From NCBI RefSeq assembly GCF_018380615.1, contig NZ_JAGYVZ010000002.1, positions 248,001 through 312,000 on the forward strand: a DNA stretch of 64,000 nucleotides. The letters run 5' to 3'. The notes beneath the pieces were generated by a model that saw only the letters and a program-made list of their open reading frames with translations, did no database searches and was not told where the DNA came from. Made by a program: the position numbers and the translations under genes. Shown piece after piece: positions 8,122 to 17,778 of this stretch. This DNA is from Flavobacterium psychroterrae (lineage in GTDB: Bacteria > Bacteroidota > Bacteroidia > Flavobacteriales > Flavobacteriaceae). Numbering within the stretch: position 1 is the first letter of the stretch; each line of letters starts with the position of its first letter.

Positions 8122-11001
8122 TTAGATACTCATTAAAAAACCAATTAGGTTTTCTTTTTTATTTAAACCGAGTTTTTTTCGTAATCTGTAACGAGCTAGT
8201 TCCACTCCACCGGTTGAAATGTTCATGATTTCGGCTATTTCTTTGGTAGACATGTTCATTAATAAATAAGTCGATAAATCGAGTTCCCGGGGAGAAATTG
8301 TTGGGTATTTTTCTTTTAATCTTTTCAGGAATTCAAAATGCACATTCTTAATGTGTTTTTCAAGATCTTTCCAGCTTTTATCGGTATTAACTTCTTTTAC
8401 AATGCTTTTGTGCAGTTTGTTAAACTCAAATTTAGTAGAATCATCTAAGATATTGGTGTCAATATCTTTCAATTTATGAATGATTCCGTTTAAAACTTTA
8501 TTTTTCTTAACAACCTGTAACGAGTTATTTACTAATTCTTTATCTTTTGCTAAGATTTTTATCTGAAGTTTATCACTTTTTAATTTTTCAATTTCTTTTT
8601 CAAGTTCGTGTTGTTCATGTCTGATTTTTGATTCTTTTTCAAGATATAATCTTCGTTGTTCAATCGTTTCATAATATCTGTTTTTTCTAATTTTTAGTTT
8701 AATTCTGTTAGAAATGATATATACTGCGGTAATGAGAAAAATAAAATAAATTAAGTAAGCTAAAAAATGTCGGTACCACGGCGGGGAAACTGTAAATGTA
8801 ATTTCAGAAATGTCAGATTCAATTCCGTAACTGTTTTTAGCCTTAAGTTTCATCACATAAGTTCCTTCTCGCAGGTTTGTGTATTCTTTTATCGAAAGTG
8901 CCGACCAGCTGCGCCAGTTTTCTTCAAACGGTTCCAGTTTATAGGAGTACGTTACGTTTTCCTGATTCTCGTAAGTAGGAGAAGAAAACGTAAATTTTAC
9001 GTGATTTGAACTATAAGGAACAGTAAATGTCTGTTGATTATTAGCGATATTACCCGTTAATATGGTGTCACCCGGAAAAGAAAAACTTTCTACAAAAACT
9101 TTTGGTTTCGTTATAAAAGTATGAGATATTTTCGAATCATAATGCGTCAATCCATCCGTTAATCCTATAAAAACGTTTTGAGGATCTATCGTGTTTACAG
9201 AGATATAATTGTTTACCAGATTACCGGATAAATTAGAAAACGGAGCTTGTTTCTTCGTGAAAGTCCCATTTAGATTCTTTGTTAAAACACCTAAAGATTC
9301 ATTATAAGCATACCAAAGACTTCCTTCTGAATCTTCGATTAAAGTATTAATTACCGGAATACCTTTAAATAAATCTGTTATTTTTTTGTCTTCAAAAAAA
9401 GTTCCCTGTTCTTTCGAAAATCTATAAAAATGATTTTTTGTTTGAAAATAAACCTTCCCGTTTATATTTTGTAAACTTCCAATTCCGGAATATTTTAAAG
9501 AAATGTCTTTGTGTTTTTTTATATAAAGAAACTTCCTTAAATCTTCGGATAATGTCATTTGATATAAAAAAGGATCTTTTTTAAGCCATAAATAATTTTC
9601 ATCTAATTCAATTGAGAAAGTATTCGTTGTTTCATCAAATCCATCTACCTGATGCGAATATTCAAAACCGGAAACTGTTTTTTTAAATATCGAAAAGCCA
9701 TTATAACTTTCTCCTATAATGTAATTTTCATGATTTGGGATTTTCTTAAAACCAAAATATCCTTTTGTGTCCAGTTTTTTAGAAACTTTATTTTGGTCAA
9801 TTACTAATGCTCCACTATTACTGGCACAAATAAGCACGCCATTTAAAACCTGAATATTCCAGGCTTGCGAAATTGTTCCTTCAACTCTTGTAAAAGGACT
9901 ATCGGTGAAAGGTTTGCTCCAGGAATGATAAAATAACCCCTGATTTGTAGCTACATATAAATTCCCGTTATAAACTGTCGAAGCATAAACGGTACCTATA
10001 TTATAACTATAATCAAAATACGAGAATGGTGAATTTTCATTGATAAACGTGATTCCATTATCAAGCCCTAGCCAGATGTTGTTTTTATTATCAATAAACG
10101 ACGTTAATATAGTATTGTTCTGAAGTCCTTTTTGACGATTTAAATGCTGAATTATTTTTCCGTTCAAATCGCAAATGATAACTCCGTCTAAAACAGAATT
10201 CAAAACAATGAAACGCCCTTTTATTATAGAACCTCCCAGTGATGTGTTTTTCCTGATAAAGGCATTCGCCTCGGTTTCCCAAGGTTGAACTGTTTTTCCG
10301 TCAGATATAAACAAACCCTTTTCTAAGGTCGCTAATAGCATTTTATTGTTAGGAAGAGGGAATACGGACCAAATCTCTTTATCGTTGAAAACAGTTGTTC
10401 CTTTTATTTGATTTAGCTTTTGGTTTTTATATTCAAGAATTCCCAAAGATTTATCCTGAAAGTAAAGATGATTATTTACTAAAAAAGAAAACTGAAATTT
10501 TGTTGGAGCATTTATAAATCGAAGTTTATTGTTTTTTAAGAAAAAAACCTTTGTAAACGATTGAAATATTACTTCTCCTTTAAATATATGTATCCTCCAA
10601 ATCAGGTTTATATTGAGCTTGTCTTTTTTGTCTACTAAATCAGAAAGGGAATGGTATTTCAAATTTCCTTTTTCATCATTTTGAAAATATCCAAACTCAT
10701 TATTTCCTCCAACAAAAATTTTTCCGGAAGAATCAATCTTTAAACTTCTAATTTCAGTTTGTGTAGGAAGAGAAAATTTATGCCAGCTTGAACCATCAAA
10801 TTGTATCAAGCCATTGTTATTGGCAAAGTACATATTTCCGTTTTTATCCTGATCAATGCTCCAGTTTTGAGTTCCTCCTCTATAGTCTGCCCTTTTATAA
10901 TTTTTAATTCCGGGCAATCCTATATTCTTTACCTGTGATGAAATAGTATTATGTAGGAAAATAAATATAATTGATATTAAAAATGTATTTATGAATTTCA
11001 T
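8122..11001 (-). CDS. Membrane-spanning two-component-propeller / LuxR-type transcriptional regulator
   Basis: A 959-residue protein with a signal/anchor at the N-terminus, a periplasmic two-component-regulator propeller (repeats such as NWSIDQDKNGNMYFANNNGL and SLWYAYNESLG), a Y_Y_Y domain (about 650–735, VTYSYKLEPFEENWRSWS), one membrane segment (about 745–765), a charged coiled coil and a C-terminal LuxR-type helix-turn-helix (about 900–955, TISPRELDLSTYLLMNMSTKEIAEIMNIS). It has no histidine kinase or receiver domain, so it would pass a periplasmic sugar signal directly to DNA. It is divergent from susC and probably controls this locus. The sensed sugar is not evident. A homologous class is common next to flavobacterial SusCD loci. 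Confidence 0.85.
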   Translation of the reverse strand: MKFINTFLISIIFIFLHNTISSQVKNIGLPGIKNYKRADYRGGTQNWSIDQDKNGNMYFANNNGLIQFDGSSWHKFSLPTQTEIRSLKIDSSGKIFVGGNNEFGYFQNDEKGNLKYHSLSDLVDKKDKLNINLIWRIHIFKGEVIFQSFTKVFFLKNNKLRFINAPTKFQFSFLVNNHLYFQDKSLGILEYKNQKLNQIKGTTVFNDKEIWSVFPLPNNKMLLATLEKGLFISDGKTVQPWETEANAFIRKNTSLGGSIIKGRFIVLNSVLDGVIICDLNGKIIQHLNRQKGLQNNTILTSFIDNKNNIWLGLDNGITFINENSPFSYFDYSYNIGTVYASTVYNGNLYVATNQGLFYHSWSKPFTDSPFTRVEGTISQAWNIQVLNGVLICASNSGALVIDQNKVSKKLDTKGYFGFKKIPNHENYIIGESYNGFSIFKKTVSGFEYSHQVDGFDETTNTFSIELDENYLWLKKDPFLYQMTLSEDLRKFLYIKKHKDISLKYSGIGSLQNINGKVYFQTKNHFYRFSKEQGTFFEDKKITDLFKGIPVINTLIEDSEGSLWYAYNESLGVLTKNLNGTFTKKQAPFSNLSGNLVNNYISVNTIDPQNVFIGLTDGLTHYDSKISHTFITKPKVFVESFSFPGDTILTGNIANNQQTFTVPYSSNHVKFTFSSPTYENQENVTYSYKLEPFEENWRSWSALSIKEYTNLREGTYVMKLKAKNSYGIESDISEITFTVSPPWYRHFLAYLIYFIFLITAVYIISNRIKLKIRKNRYYETIEQRRLYLEKESKIRHEQHELEKEIEKLKSDKLQIKILAKDKELVNNSLQVVKKNKVLNGIIHKLKDIDTNILDDSTKFEFNKLHKSIVKEVNTDKSWKDLEKHIKNVHFEFLKRLKEKYPTISPRELDLSTYLLMNMSTKEIAEIMNISTGGVELARYRLRKKLGLNKKENLIGFLMSI

Positions 11002-11344
11002 AAAATTTATAATGTATTTTTATTAGAAATGTTTTATAAACGCTTTTATTTTTTAATTATTTATTTACAATTTAGTCGATTACTTCAATTTTTTTGAATA
11101 TATCATTGAATTGTTATTATTTTATAAATGTAGTGTTTATTTTTATACTTAACATTTCTCTAACAATATATTATTTAGTATAAAATATTGTATATTAATA
11201 TTTTAAAAATAATTTGATGTGTTTTTGTAGAGTATTAAAATATGCTTTGATGTGTTTTTGTAATGAAAATTTATTGTAAATAGTAAAAATTTAACTTTAT
11301 TATTGCATCAAATTACTAATTAATTAACCAAAATTTTTAGAAAA
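11002..11344. other. Divergent regulatory region between the PUL regulator and susC
   Basis: 343 bp of very AT-rich DNA without a gene. It must hold promoters for both directions. The clearest structure is a 17-bp direct repeat (described separately). A near-match to the −7 consensus, TATTATTG, lies about 45 bp before the susC ATG. No hairpin with a T-run was seen. Confidence 0.6.
11213..11262 (+). promoter_or_regulatory. Tandem 17-bp direct repeat, candidate operator upstream of susC
   Basis: TTTGATGTGTTTTTGTA occurs exactly at 11213–11229 and 11246–11262. The start-to-start distance is 33 bp, about three helical turns, so a protein bound at both would sit on one DNA face. It lies 83 bp upstream of the susC ATG. 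The divergent LuxR-type regulator is the obvious candidate ligand (inference). Confidence 0.5.
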
Positions 11345-14300
11345 ATGAAATTAACAAAATTACTTATTTTTTGTATTTCGTCTCTACTGTTTTCAGTTAT
11401 CGCGATGGCACAGGATGTTACGGTGAACGGAACAATTAATGATGAAAGTGGATTACCCGTCCCTGGGGCAACAATTTTAATTAAGGGCACAAGTAAAGCG
11501 ACAGCTTCTGACTTTGATGGTAAGTTTCAAATAACAGTTCCAACCAACGGAACTTTATCAGTAAGCTTTGTAGGATACGTAACTGTACAGGAAGCAGTAA
11601 ACGGAAGAACAAAACTTGACATTAAATTACGTGCTGAATCTCAATCATTAAATGAGGTAGTCGTTGTAGGATATGGTACTCAAAAGAAAAGTGTTGTAAC
11701 AGGAGCTATATCAAGTGTTAAAGCAAAAGATTTAGAGAGCTTACCTATTACAAGAGTAGAACAAGCTTTACAAGGTAGAGTTTCAGGAGTTTCTATTGCT
11801 GCAAATGCGGGTCAGCCAGGATCAGCTTCAACAATACGTATTCGTGGTTTTACTACTTTAAATAATAATGATCCATTATGGGTTGTTGATGGAGTTGTAG
11901 TAGACAATGGAGGAATTGGCTATTTGAATCAATCAGATATTGAATCTATTGAGGTACTTAAAGATGGTGCTTCGGGAGCAATTTACGGTTCTCGTGCTGC
12001 TGCAGGGGTTATCTTGGTAACCACTAAAAAAGGTAAAGCAGGTAAAATTTCTGTAAACTATACAGGATATGCTGGAACATCTCAGGCTTCAAAAAAATTA
12101 GATTTACTGAATGCTTCCCAATATGTTACCATAATGAACGAAGCTTATACGAATGGAGGAAATGCAGGTGAAAAATTCCCAACTACAAATGCTAACGGTC
12201 CTATCAACTACGGTAAAGGAACCAACTGGCAAGATGCGATTTTTAATAATCACGCTCAGCGTGTTGCTCACGAACTAAGTTTTAGTGGTGGTAATGATGT
12301 TTCTACATTTTATATGTCTTTTGGAATAACAGATCAGGAAGGTATTATTACTACTGATATTTCTAATTATACAAGAAAAAATATCCGATTAAACTCGAAT
12401 CATAAAATTGGTAAATACATTAAAATTGGTCAGACTTTAGGATATTCTAATGAAAAAACTGTTGGTATTGGTAACACAAATGATGAATTTGGCGGACCAT
12501 TAGCTTCAGCAATCAACTTAGATCCATTGACTCCAATTATTGAAACTGATCCTTCAAAAACAGGAGCAGGTTCAATATATGCAAATCCAAATACGCTTAA
12601 AGATCCAAACGGAAATTATTATGGTATCTCAACTAATGTAACGCAGGAAAACACAAATCCATTAGCTTACACTCAGACAAGATTAGGAAACAATGATTTT
12701 TCAGAAAATTTTGTTGGTAATATTTTTATCGAAGCTGAAATTTTACCTGGTTTAAAACTTAGATCTACTGCGGGTGCAAAACTTGCTTATTATGGTTCTG
12801 ATAACTTTACTCCTGTATACTTCTTGAACGGAGCTACAAAGAGAGAAAAAAATGAATTGTTCAGATCTTATAAAAAATCATTTAGCTGGAACTGGGAAAA
12901 TACTTTGAATTATACTAAAAAATTCGGTGATCATAATTTCAGTATTTTATTAGGTAAAGGTACTTATGTAGATAATATTACATCAGGTAATGATGCTACT
13001 TATCAAGGTATTCCTGCAACAACTCATGCTGAAGCATCATTTAACGTAGATATCCCTCTTGCAGATAAATTTGTTAATGCTTACAATTCATTAGCAGTTG
13101 AACACAGAGTTGAATCTATCTTTACAAGATTAAATTACGATTACAAAGAAAAATACATTTTTACAGGTATTCTTCGTCGTGATGGTTCTACAAGATTTGG
13201 TCCTAATAATAAATACGGAACTTTTCCTTCTGTATCTCTTGGATGGGTTCCGTCTAAAGAAGGATTCTGGAAAGAAAATGACGTAGTAAACAACTTGAAA
13301 ATTAGAGGAGGTTACGGTATAACAGGAAATGATTCCTCTCCGGATTTCTTATATCTTTCGACTATCGGAAACAAAAGAAACTATACAATAGGAGGAACGC
13401 CGGCAACAGGACAAAGCCCTAACGCTATTGCGAATCCTGATTTGAAATGGGAAGAAACAAAACAAGTAAACATTGGTTTTGAAAGTATGCTTTTCCATGA
13501 TTTCAATTTTAGTATTGATTTATTCAACAAAAAAACATCAGGAATCTTAATGAAAGTGCCAATTCCGGGATTTGTTGGAGCAAGTGGTGACACTTATGCC
13601 AATTTAGCGGATATGGAAAATAAAGGTATCGATATTGAATTAGGTTACCGTAAAAAAATTGGAGCATTAAACCTTTCAGTAAACGGAAACTTCTCTTACA
13701 TCAAAAATGAAATCACTTATATTGATAAAGGAGTGAATTTTATTGCAGGAGATGAAACAGTTCAATCGACTTCTTATGAAATCAACAGAACTCAGGTAGG
13801 TCAGGCTTATAACTCATTCTACGGATTTAAAACAGCTGGAGTTTTTCAAACTGTTGATGAAGTAAATGCTTATAAAAATGCAGCGGGCGGATTAATTCAG
13901 CCAAATGCTAAACCGGGAGATTTCCGTTGGCAAGATCTAAACGGTGATGGAAAAATAGATGGTAACGACAGAGATTTCTTAGGAACTTCATTACCTAAAT
14001 TCACTTACGGTTTGACATTAAACTTAGACTATAAAGGATTTGACTTATTAGTTTTTGGACAAGGTGCAGGCGGAAATATGATTTATCAGGGTTTAAGAAG
14101 ACTTGATATTACTAATGCAAATTATCAGACTGAAGTATTAGGTCGTTGGACAGGACCGGGATCAACTAATTCTTATCCTAGAGTTACTACTGATGATACA
14201 AACAAAAACTTTAGCAATCCATCGAATTTCAATTTAGAGAAAGGTGATTTCTTCAGATTCAAAACAATTCAGTTAGGATATTCATTTCCACAAGATTGGA

Positions 14301-14494
14301 TAAGCAGTATTTCATTATCAAAAGTAAGACTTTATGTAACAGGTGAAAATTTATTCACAATTACAAAATATACTGGATTTGATCCTGAAATTGGAGGCCC
14401 TACAACAGCTGGATTGAACAATGTGCAAGGTGTTGACAGAGGTTTTTATCCTCAGGCAAAATCATACATGTTAGGAGTTAATTTGCAATTTTAA
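11345..14494 (+). CDS. SusC/RagA-family TonB-linked outer-membrane transporter
   Basis: A 1049-residue protein. After a signal peptide ending in IAMAQ there is a carboxypeptidase-regulatory-like domain (about 24–105, VNGTINDESGLPVPGATILIKGTS), a TonB-box-like stretch (LNEVVVVGYGTQKKSVVTGA), a plug domain (about 115–230, IRIRGFTTLNNNDPLWVVDG) and a 22-strand barrel ending in an aromatic-rich strand (SYMLGVNLQF). SusC proteins import oligosaccharides across the outer membrane with TonB energy, capped by the SusD partner 18 bp downstream. It is the first gene of the locus, transcribed away from the regulator. The substrate is probably a beta-glucan oligosaccharide, judged from the downstream enzymes. 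Confidence 0.95.
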   Translation: MKLTKLLIFCISSLLFSVIAMAQDVTVNGTINDESGLPVPGATILIKGTSKATASDFDGKFQITVPTNGTLSVSFVGYVTVQEAVNGRTKLDIKLRAESQSLNEVVVVGYGTQKKSVVTGAISSVKAKDLESLPITRVEQALQGRVSGVSIAANAGQPGSASTIRIRGFTTLNNNDPLWVVDGVVVDNGGIGYLNQSDIESIEVLKDGASGAIYGSRAAAGVILVTTKKGKAGKISVNYTGYAGTSQASKKLDLLNASQYVTIMNEAYTNGGNAGEKFPTTNANGPINYGKGTNWQDAIFNNHAQRVAHELSFSGGNDVSTFYMSFGITDQEGIITTDISNYTRKNIRLNSNHKIGKYIKIGQTLGYSNEKTVGIGNTNDEFGGPLASAINLDPLTPIIETDPSKTGAGSIYANPNTLKDPNGNYYGISTNVTQENTNPLAYTQTRLGNNDFSENFVGNIFIEAEILPGLKLRSTAGAKLAYYGSDNFTPVYFLNGATKREKNELFRSYKKSFSWNWENTLNYTKKFGDHNFSILLGKGTYVDNITSGNDATYQGIPATTHAEASFNVDIPLADKFVNAYNSLAVEHRVESIFTRLNYDYKEKYIFTGILRRDGSTRFGPNNKYGTFPSVSLGWVPSKEGFWKENDVVNNLKIRGGYGITGNDSSPDFLYLSTIGNKRNYTIGGTPATGQSPNAIANPDLKWEETKQVNIGFESMLFHDFNFSIDLFNKKTSGILMKVPIPGFVGASGDTYANLADMENKGIDIELGYRKKIGALNLSVNGNFSYIKNEITYIDKGVNFIAGDETVQSTSYEINRTQVGQAYNSFYGFKTAGVFQTVDEVNAYKNAAGGLIQPNAKPGDFRWQDLNGDGKIDGNDRDFLGTSLPKFTYGLTLNLDYKGFDLLVFGQGAGGNMIYQGLRRLDITNANYQTEVLGRWTGPGSTNSYPRVTTDDTNKNFSNPSNFNLEKGDFFRFKTIQLGYSFPQDWISSISLSKVRLYVTGENLFTITKYTGFDPEIGGPTTAGLNNVQGVDRGFYPQAKSYMLGVNLQF

Positions 14495-14512
14495 TTAAAA
14501 AAATAAAATATT

Positions 14513-16054
14513 ATGAAACTTATAAGTTTTAAACAATCATTTATCGCTTTAGGAGTGTTATTGACACTTGCATCGTGCGATACCGATGAAAAGTTAGAGG
14601 TAAAAGGAGATGGTGTAGTACTTGAAGATAATTTTTACAGAAACGAAACTGAAGCTTATTCTGGTTTAGTAGCTGCTTATGATAAATTAGGTAAATACGC
14701 CGGAGCAATGGAAAACGCGCCGTTATTATTCTTAAATTCTGCATCAGATGATTTCTTTGCAGGAGGTGGAGGAGCAGGAGATCAGCCAGGTCTTCAGGTA
14801 GCGTCGAATTATTCGGTAACGCCAACTAATATTCCGCCTGCAATCTGGGCAAATTATTATAAAGGTGTTTCAAGATGTAATATCATGATAGTAAAACTTC
14901 CTGGAATTCCTATGGATGAAACTAAAAAAGCAAGATTTATGGCAGAGGTAAAAGCTTTACGTGCTTATTACTACTTAGATCTTGTTAGAATGTTTAAAAA
15001 TATTCCATTAATCTTAACTCCTCTGGGTAAAGATGAAATTCCTTCAGTTGTTCAGGCTAAACCTGAAGAAGTGTATGCTCAAATTGAAAAAGATTTAAAT
15101 GAAGCAATTCCAAATCTTCCCATTACATTGCCTGTTACTGAATTAGGACGTTTGACAAAAGGAGCTGCAACAGCACTTTTAGGAAAGGCCTATTTATATG
15201 ACAATAAAAAACCTCAAGCTGCGGCACAATTAGCTTTAGTTAACGGTCCTGCTGGAGGAACAAGTAGTTTTGGTTATAAATTGTTGGGTGATTTTGCTCA
15301 ATTATGGGATAAGCAACACGAGTTTAATACAGAGTCAATTCTTGAAATTAGTTACTCAGATAAATCAAATGCTGATTGGGGTAATTTTGAAGTTAATGGA
15401 GATGATGAAGGTAACGTAGCGGCTCAATTAATGGGTATTAGAGATTATTCAAGAAAAACAAAAGGAGTTGATGCCGGTTTACCGGATTATATCAATGGCT
15501 GGGGATTCATGGTAGTTACTAAGGAGTTACACACTGCTTTGCAAGGAGATCCTCGTTACGCTTCTACTATTTTTGATGCAGGTGCTGCAAGAGGGGTTGA
15601 TAATGACGATCCAAACGGACTTATAAAATATACTGACAGTTATAACGAAACAGGATATCACTTTATAAAATATGCTCCGGTTAACGATGATATTAAAGCT
15701 GCAAATCCTTTCCTGAACTTTGGAATCAATACTTATGTAATTCGTTTAGCGGATACTTATTTAATGGAAGCAGAAGCTTTAGGAGGAACAGGAGCAAGAG
15801 CTCAGGCACTTTTAGATGCTGTAAGAAACAGAGTTGGTTTGCCATCTGTAGCAGTTTCTTTACCGGCTATCTACGCTGAAAGAAGATTAGAACTTGCAGG
15901 AGAAGGACACCGTTGGTACGACTTAATTAGAACTGGTGAAGCAGCTGCTAAACTTGCTTTTAAAGGATTCGTTGCTAATAAAAACGAAGCTTTCCCAATT
16001 CCTTACAGTGAATTCAATAATACTAAAATCGTTCAAAATCCAGGTTATAATTAA
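14513..16054 (+). CDS. SusD/RagB-family surface glycan-binding lipoprotein
   Basis: A 513-residue lipoprotein with an SPII signal ending LTLASC (Cys22). It has the SusD/RagB pattern: an N-terminal helical TPR-like region with the signature MAEVKALRAYYYLDLVRMF and a C-terminal region with IYAERRLELAGEGHRWYDLIRTG, which is typical of the family. It sits on the cell surface over the SusC channel and captures glycan. The two genes are 18 bp apart and almost certainly co-transcribed. Two hairpins follow it, so the downstream enzymes may be expressed at a lower level or from other promoters. Confidence 0.95.
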   Translation: MKLISFKQSFIALGVLLTLASCDTDEKLEVKGDGVVLEDNFYRNETEAYSGLVAAYDKLGKYAGAMENAPLLFLNSASDDFFAGGGGAGDQPGLQVASNYSVTPTNIPPAIWANYYKGVSRCNIMIVKLPGIPMDETKKARFMAEVKALRAYYYLDLVRMFKNIPLILTPLGKDEIPSVVQAKPEEVYAQIEKDLNEAIPNLPITLPVTELGRLTKGAATALLGKAYLYDNKKPQAAAQLALVNGPAGGTSSFGYKLLGDFAQLWDKQHEFNTESILEISYSDKSNADWGNFEVNGDDEGNVAAQLMGIRDYSRKTKGVDAGLPDYINGWGFMVVTKELHTALQGDPRYASTIFDAGAARGVDNDDPNGLIKYTDSYNETGYHFIKYAPVNDDIKAANPFLNFGINTYVIRLADTYLMEAEALGGTGARAQALLDAVRNRVGLPSVAVSLPAIYAERRLELAGEGHRWYDLIRTGEAAAKLAFKGFVANKNEAFPIPYSEFNNTKIVQNPGYN

Positions 16055-16083
16055 TCTGTAAAAATAAAATTAGCATTTGTTTA

Positions 16084-16113
16084 TAAAGACTGAGATCAAA
16101 ATCTTAGTCTTTT
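16084..16113 (+). terminator. Hairpin after susD
   Basis: AAAGACTGAGAT and ATCTTAGTCTTT form a 12-bp stem (one G·T pair) around a CAAA loop. The T-run after it is short, so it may be an attenuator or an mRNA-stabilising hairpin that favours susCD over the downstream enzymes. Confidence 0.55.
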
Positions 16114-16157
16114 AAACAAATGAATATTAAAGTAAGTTTAAGTTAAGTTTGGTTGTC

Positions 16158-16195
16158 AAATAGCCCATGTTCAATATGATTATGGGCTATTTTTA
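16158..16195 (+). terminator. Rho-independent terminator between susD and the first GH30 gene
   Basis: The arms AATAGCCCAT and ATGGGCTATT are exact complements with a 13-nt loop, followed by TTTAAA. It lies about 55 bp before the GH30 ATG. With the previous hairpin it probably lowers read-through from susCD into the enzyme genes. Confidence 0.65.
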
Positions 16196-16250
16196 AATCA
16201 ATTATTTTGAGTGGAGTTGCAAAATAGTTTTAATTATTAAAACACATACA

Positions 16251-17711
16251 ATGAAAAAAAACGGCTTTATTATTACTTGTTTATGTTTTTCTTTAGCTGT
16301 TGTTTCACAGCAAAAAAATCAAAAACAGCAACAGGCATTTACCACAAATAACAAAAAGATCACAGTTTATACCACTGCTGACAATACAAAATTAAGGTTA
16401 ACCCCTACAGATAATCTATCTTTTACAGCATCAAAACAACCCGTTGAAACCGAAATATCGGTTTTTGTAGAGCCATCAAAAAAATTCCAGACCTTTATGG
16501 GAATCGGTGGCGCAGTTACAGATGCAAGTGCTGAAATTTTTGCTAAACTATCAAAAGAAAAACAAGCCGAATTTTTAAATGCTTACTACGATACTCAAAA
16601 AGGAATTGGCTATACATTACTAAGAACAACCATTCAAAGTTCAGATTTTAGCAGTGCAAGTTATTCGTATATACAAGAAGGTGATAAGAATTTAAAAACG
16701 TTCTCGATTGAACATGATAGACAATATCGTATTCCGTTAATAAAACAAGCGATAAAAACAGCCGGAGGGAAATTAGTTACTTATGCAACTCCGTGGTCGC
16801 CAAATGCTTTTATGAAAAGCAATAAAAGCGTTTTAAAAGGCGGAACACTATTACCGGAATTTTATCAGCCCTGGGCAAATTTCTATGCTAAATTTATTAA
16901 AGCGTATGAAAAAGAAGGAATTCCAATTTGGGGAACTTCTGTTCAAAATGAGCCAATGGCAACACAAACATGGGAATCTTGTTTGTATACTGCCGAAGAC
17001 GAAAGAGATTTTCTGAAAAATTATCTTGGACCAACACTTAAAAAAGAAGGTTTAGAAAAAATAAAAATTATTGCCTGGGATCACAATCGTGATTTAATGG
17101 TACAAAGAGCGAATGTAATATTCTCAGATCCTGAAGCCTCAAAATATGTTTGGGGAATAGGATTTCACTGGTACGAAACCTGGACAGGAGCACAGCCAAT
17201 GTTTGATAATGTTGCCAGAGTTCATGAAGCTTATCCGGACAAGAATCTTATGTTTACCGAAGGTTGCATAGAAAGATTTGACGCTGCTAAATATCAATTT
17301 TGGGCAAATGCCGAAAGATATGGAACATCAATGATCAACGATTTTAATAACGGAACCGTTGCCTGGACAGACTGGAACATACTTTTAGACCAATTTGGAG
17401 GTCCCAATCACGTTGGTAATTTTTGTTTTGCTCCAATACATGCCGATACTACAACTGGGGAATTAATTTATACTCCGTCGTATTATTATATCGGACATTT
17501 TTCAAAATTCATTCGTCCAAATGCAATTCGTGTAAGTACAGCAGTGAGCCGAAGTTATTTGCAAAGCACATCGTTTTTAAATACTGATGGTAAAATGTCA
17601 ACAGTAGTCATGAACCATACTGATAACGAAATCACCTATAATTTAATAATTGCTACTCAAAAAACAGTAGTAAAAATACCGGCACACGCGATTCAAACCC
17701 TAGTGTATTGA
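16251..17711 (+). CDS. GH30 family glycosidase (secreted), probable beta-glucanase
   Basis: A 486-residue enzyme with an SPI-type signal peptide (MKKNGFIITCLCFSLAVVSQ). The catalytic barrel begins near residue 70 (FQTFMGIGGAVTDASAEIF). Catalytic glutamates are predicted as Glu234 (acid/base, in SVQNEP) and Glu337 (nucleophile, in MFTEGC). A C-terminal beta domain follows (STVVMNHTDNEITYNLI). GH30 members of this type include glucosylceramidase-like beta-glucosidases and endo-beta-1,6-glucanases; the PUL setting favours a beta-1,6-glucan role (inference). The next gene is a close tandem paralogue. The 67-bp gap between them holds a terminator. Confidence 0.88.
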   Translation: MKKNGFIITCLCFSLAVVSQQKNQKQQQAFTTNNKKITVYTTADNTKLRLTPTDNLSFTASKQPVETEISVFVEPSKKFQTFMGIGGAVTDASAEIFAKLSKEKQAEFLNAYYDTQKGIGYTLLRTTIQSSDFSSASYSYIQEGDKNLKTFSIEHDRQYRIPLIKQAIKTAGGKLVTYATPWSPNAFMKSNKSVLKGGTLLPEFYQPWANFYAKFIKAYEKEGIPIWGTSVQNEPMATQTWESCLYTAEDERDFLKNYLGPTLKKEGLEKIKIIAWDHNRDLMVQRANVIFSDPEASKYVWGIGFHWYETWTGAQPMFDNVARVHEAYPDKNLMFTEGCIERFDAAKYQFWANAERYGTSMINDFNNGTVAWTDWNILLDQFGGPNHVGNFCFAPIHADTTTGELIYTPSYYYIGHFSKFIRPNAIRVSTAVSRSYLQSTSFLNTDGKMSTVVMNHTDNEITYNLIIATQKTVVKIPAHAIQTLVY

Positions 17712-17729
17712 TTTATTTTTTTAGTAGTT

Positions 17730-17760
17730 AAGGGCTATTTATTTAGCCCTTATTTTTTTA
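17730..17760 (+). terminator. Terminator between the two GH30 genes
   Basis: AAGGGCT and AGCCCTT pair around an 8-nt loop and are followed by a nine-base T-rich tract. It may reduce, but need not stop, expression of the second paralogue. Confidence 0.7.
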
Positions 17761-17778
17761 ATAGAATTTAAAAACACA

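Noticed and set aside
11213..11262. CRISPR array
   Set aside because: Only two copies of a 17-bp word with a 16-bp gap, too short and too few; no cas genes in the window.
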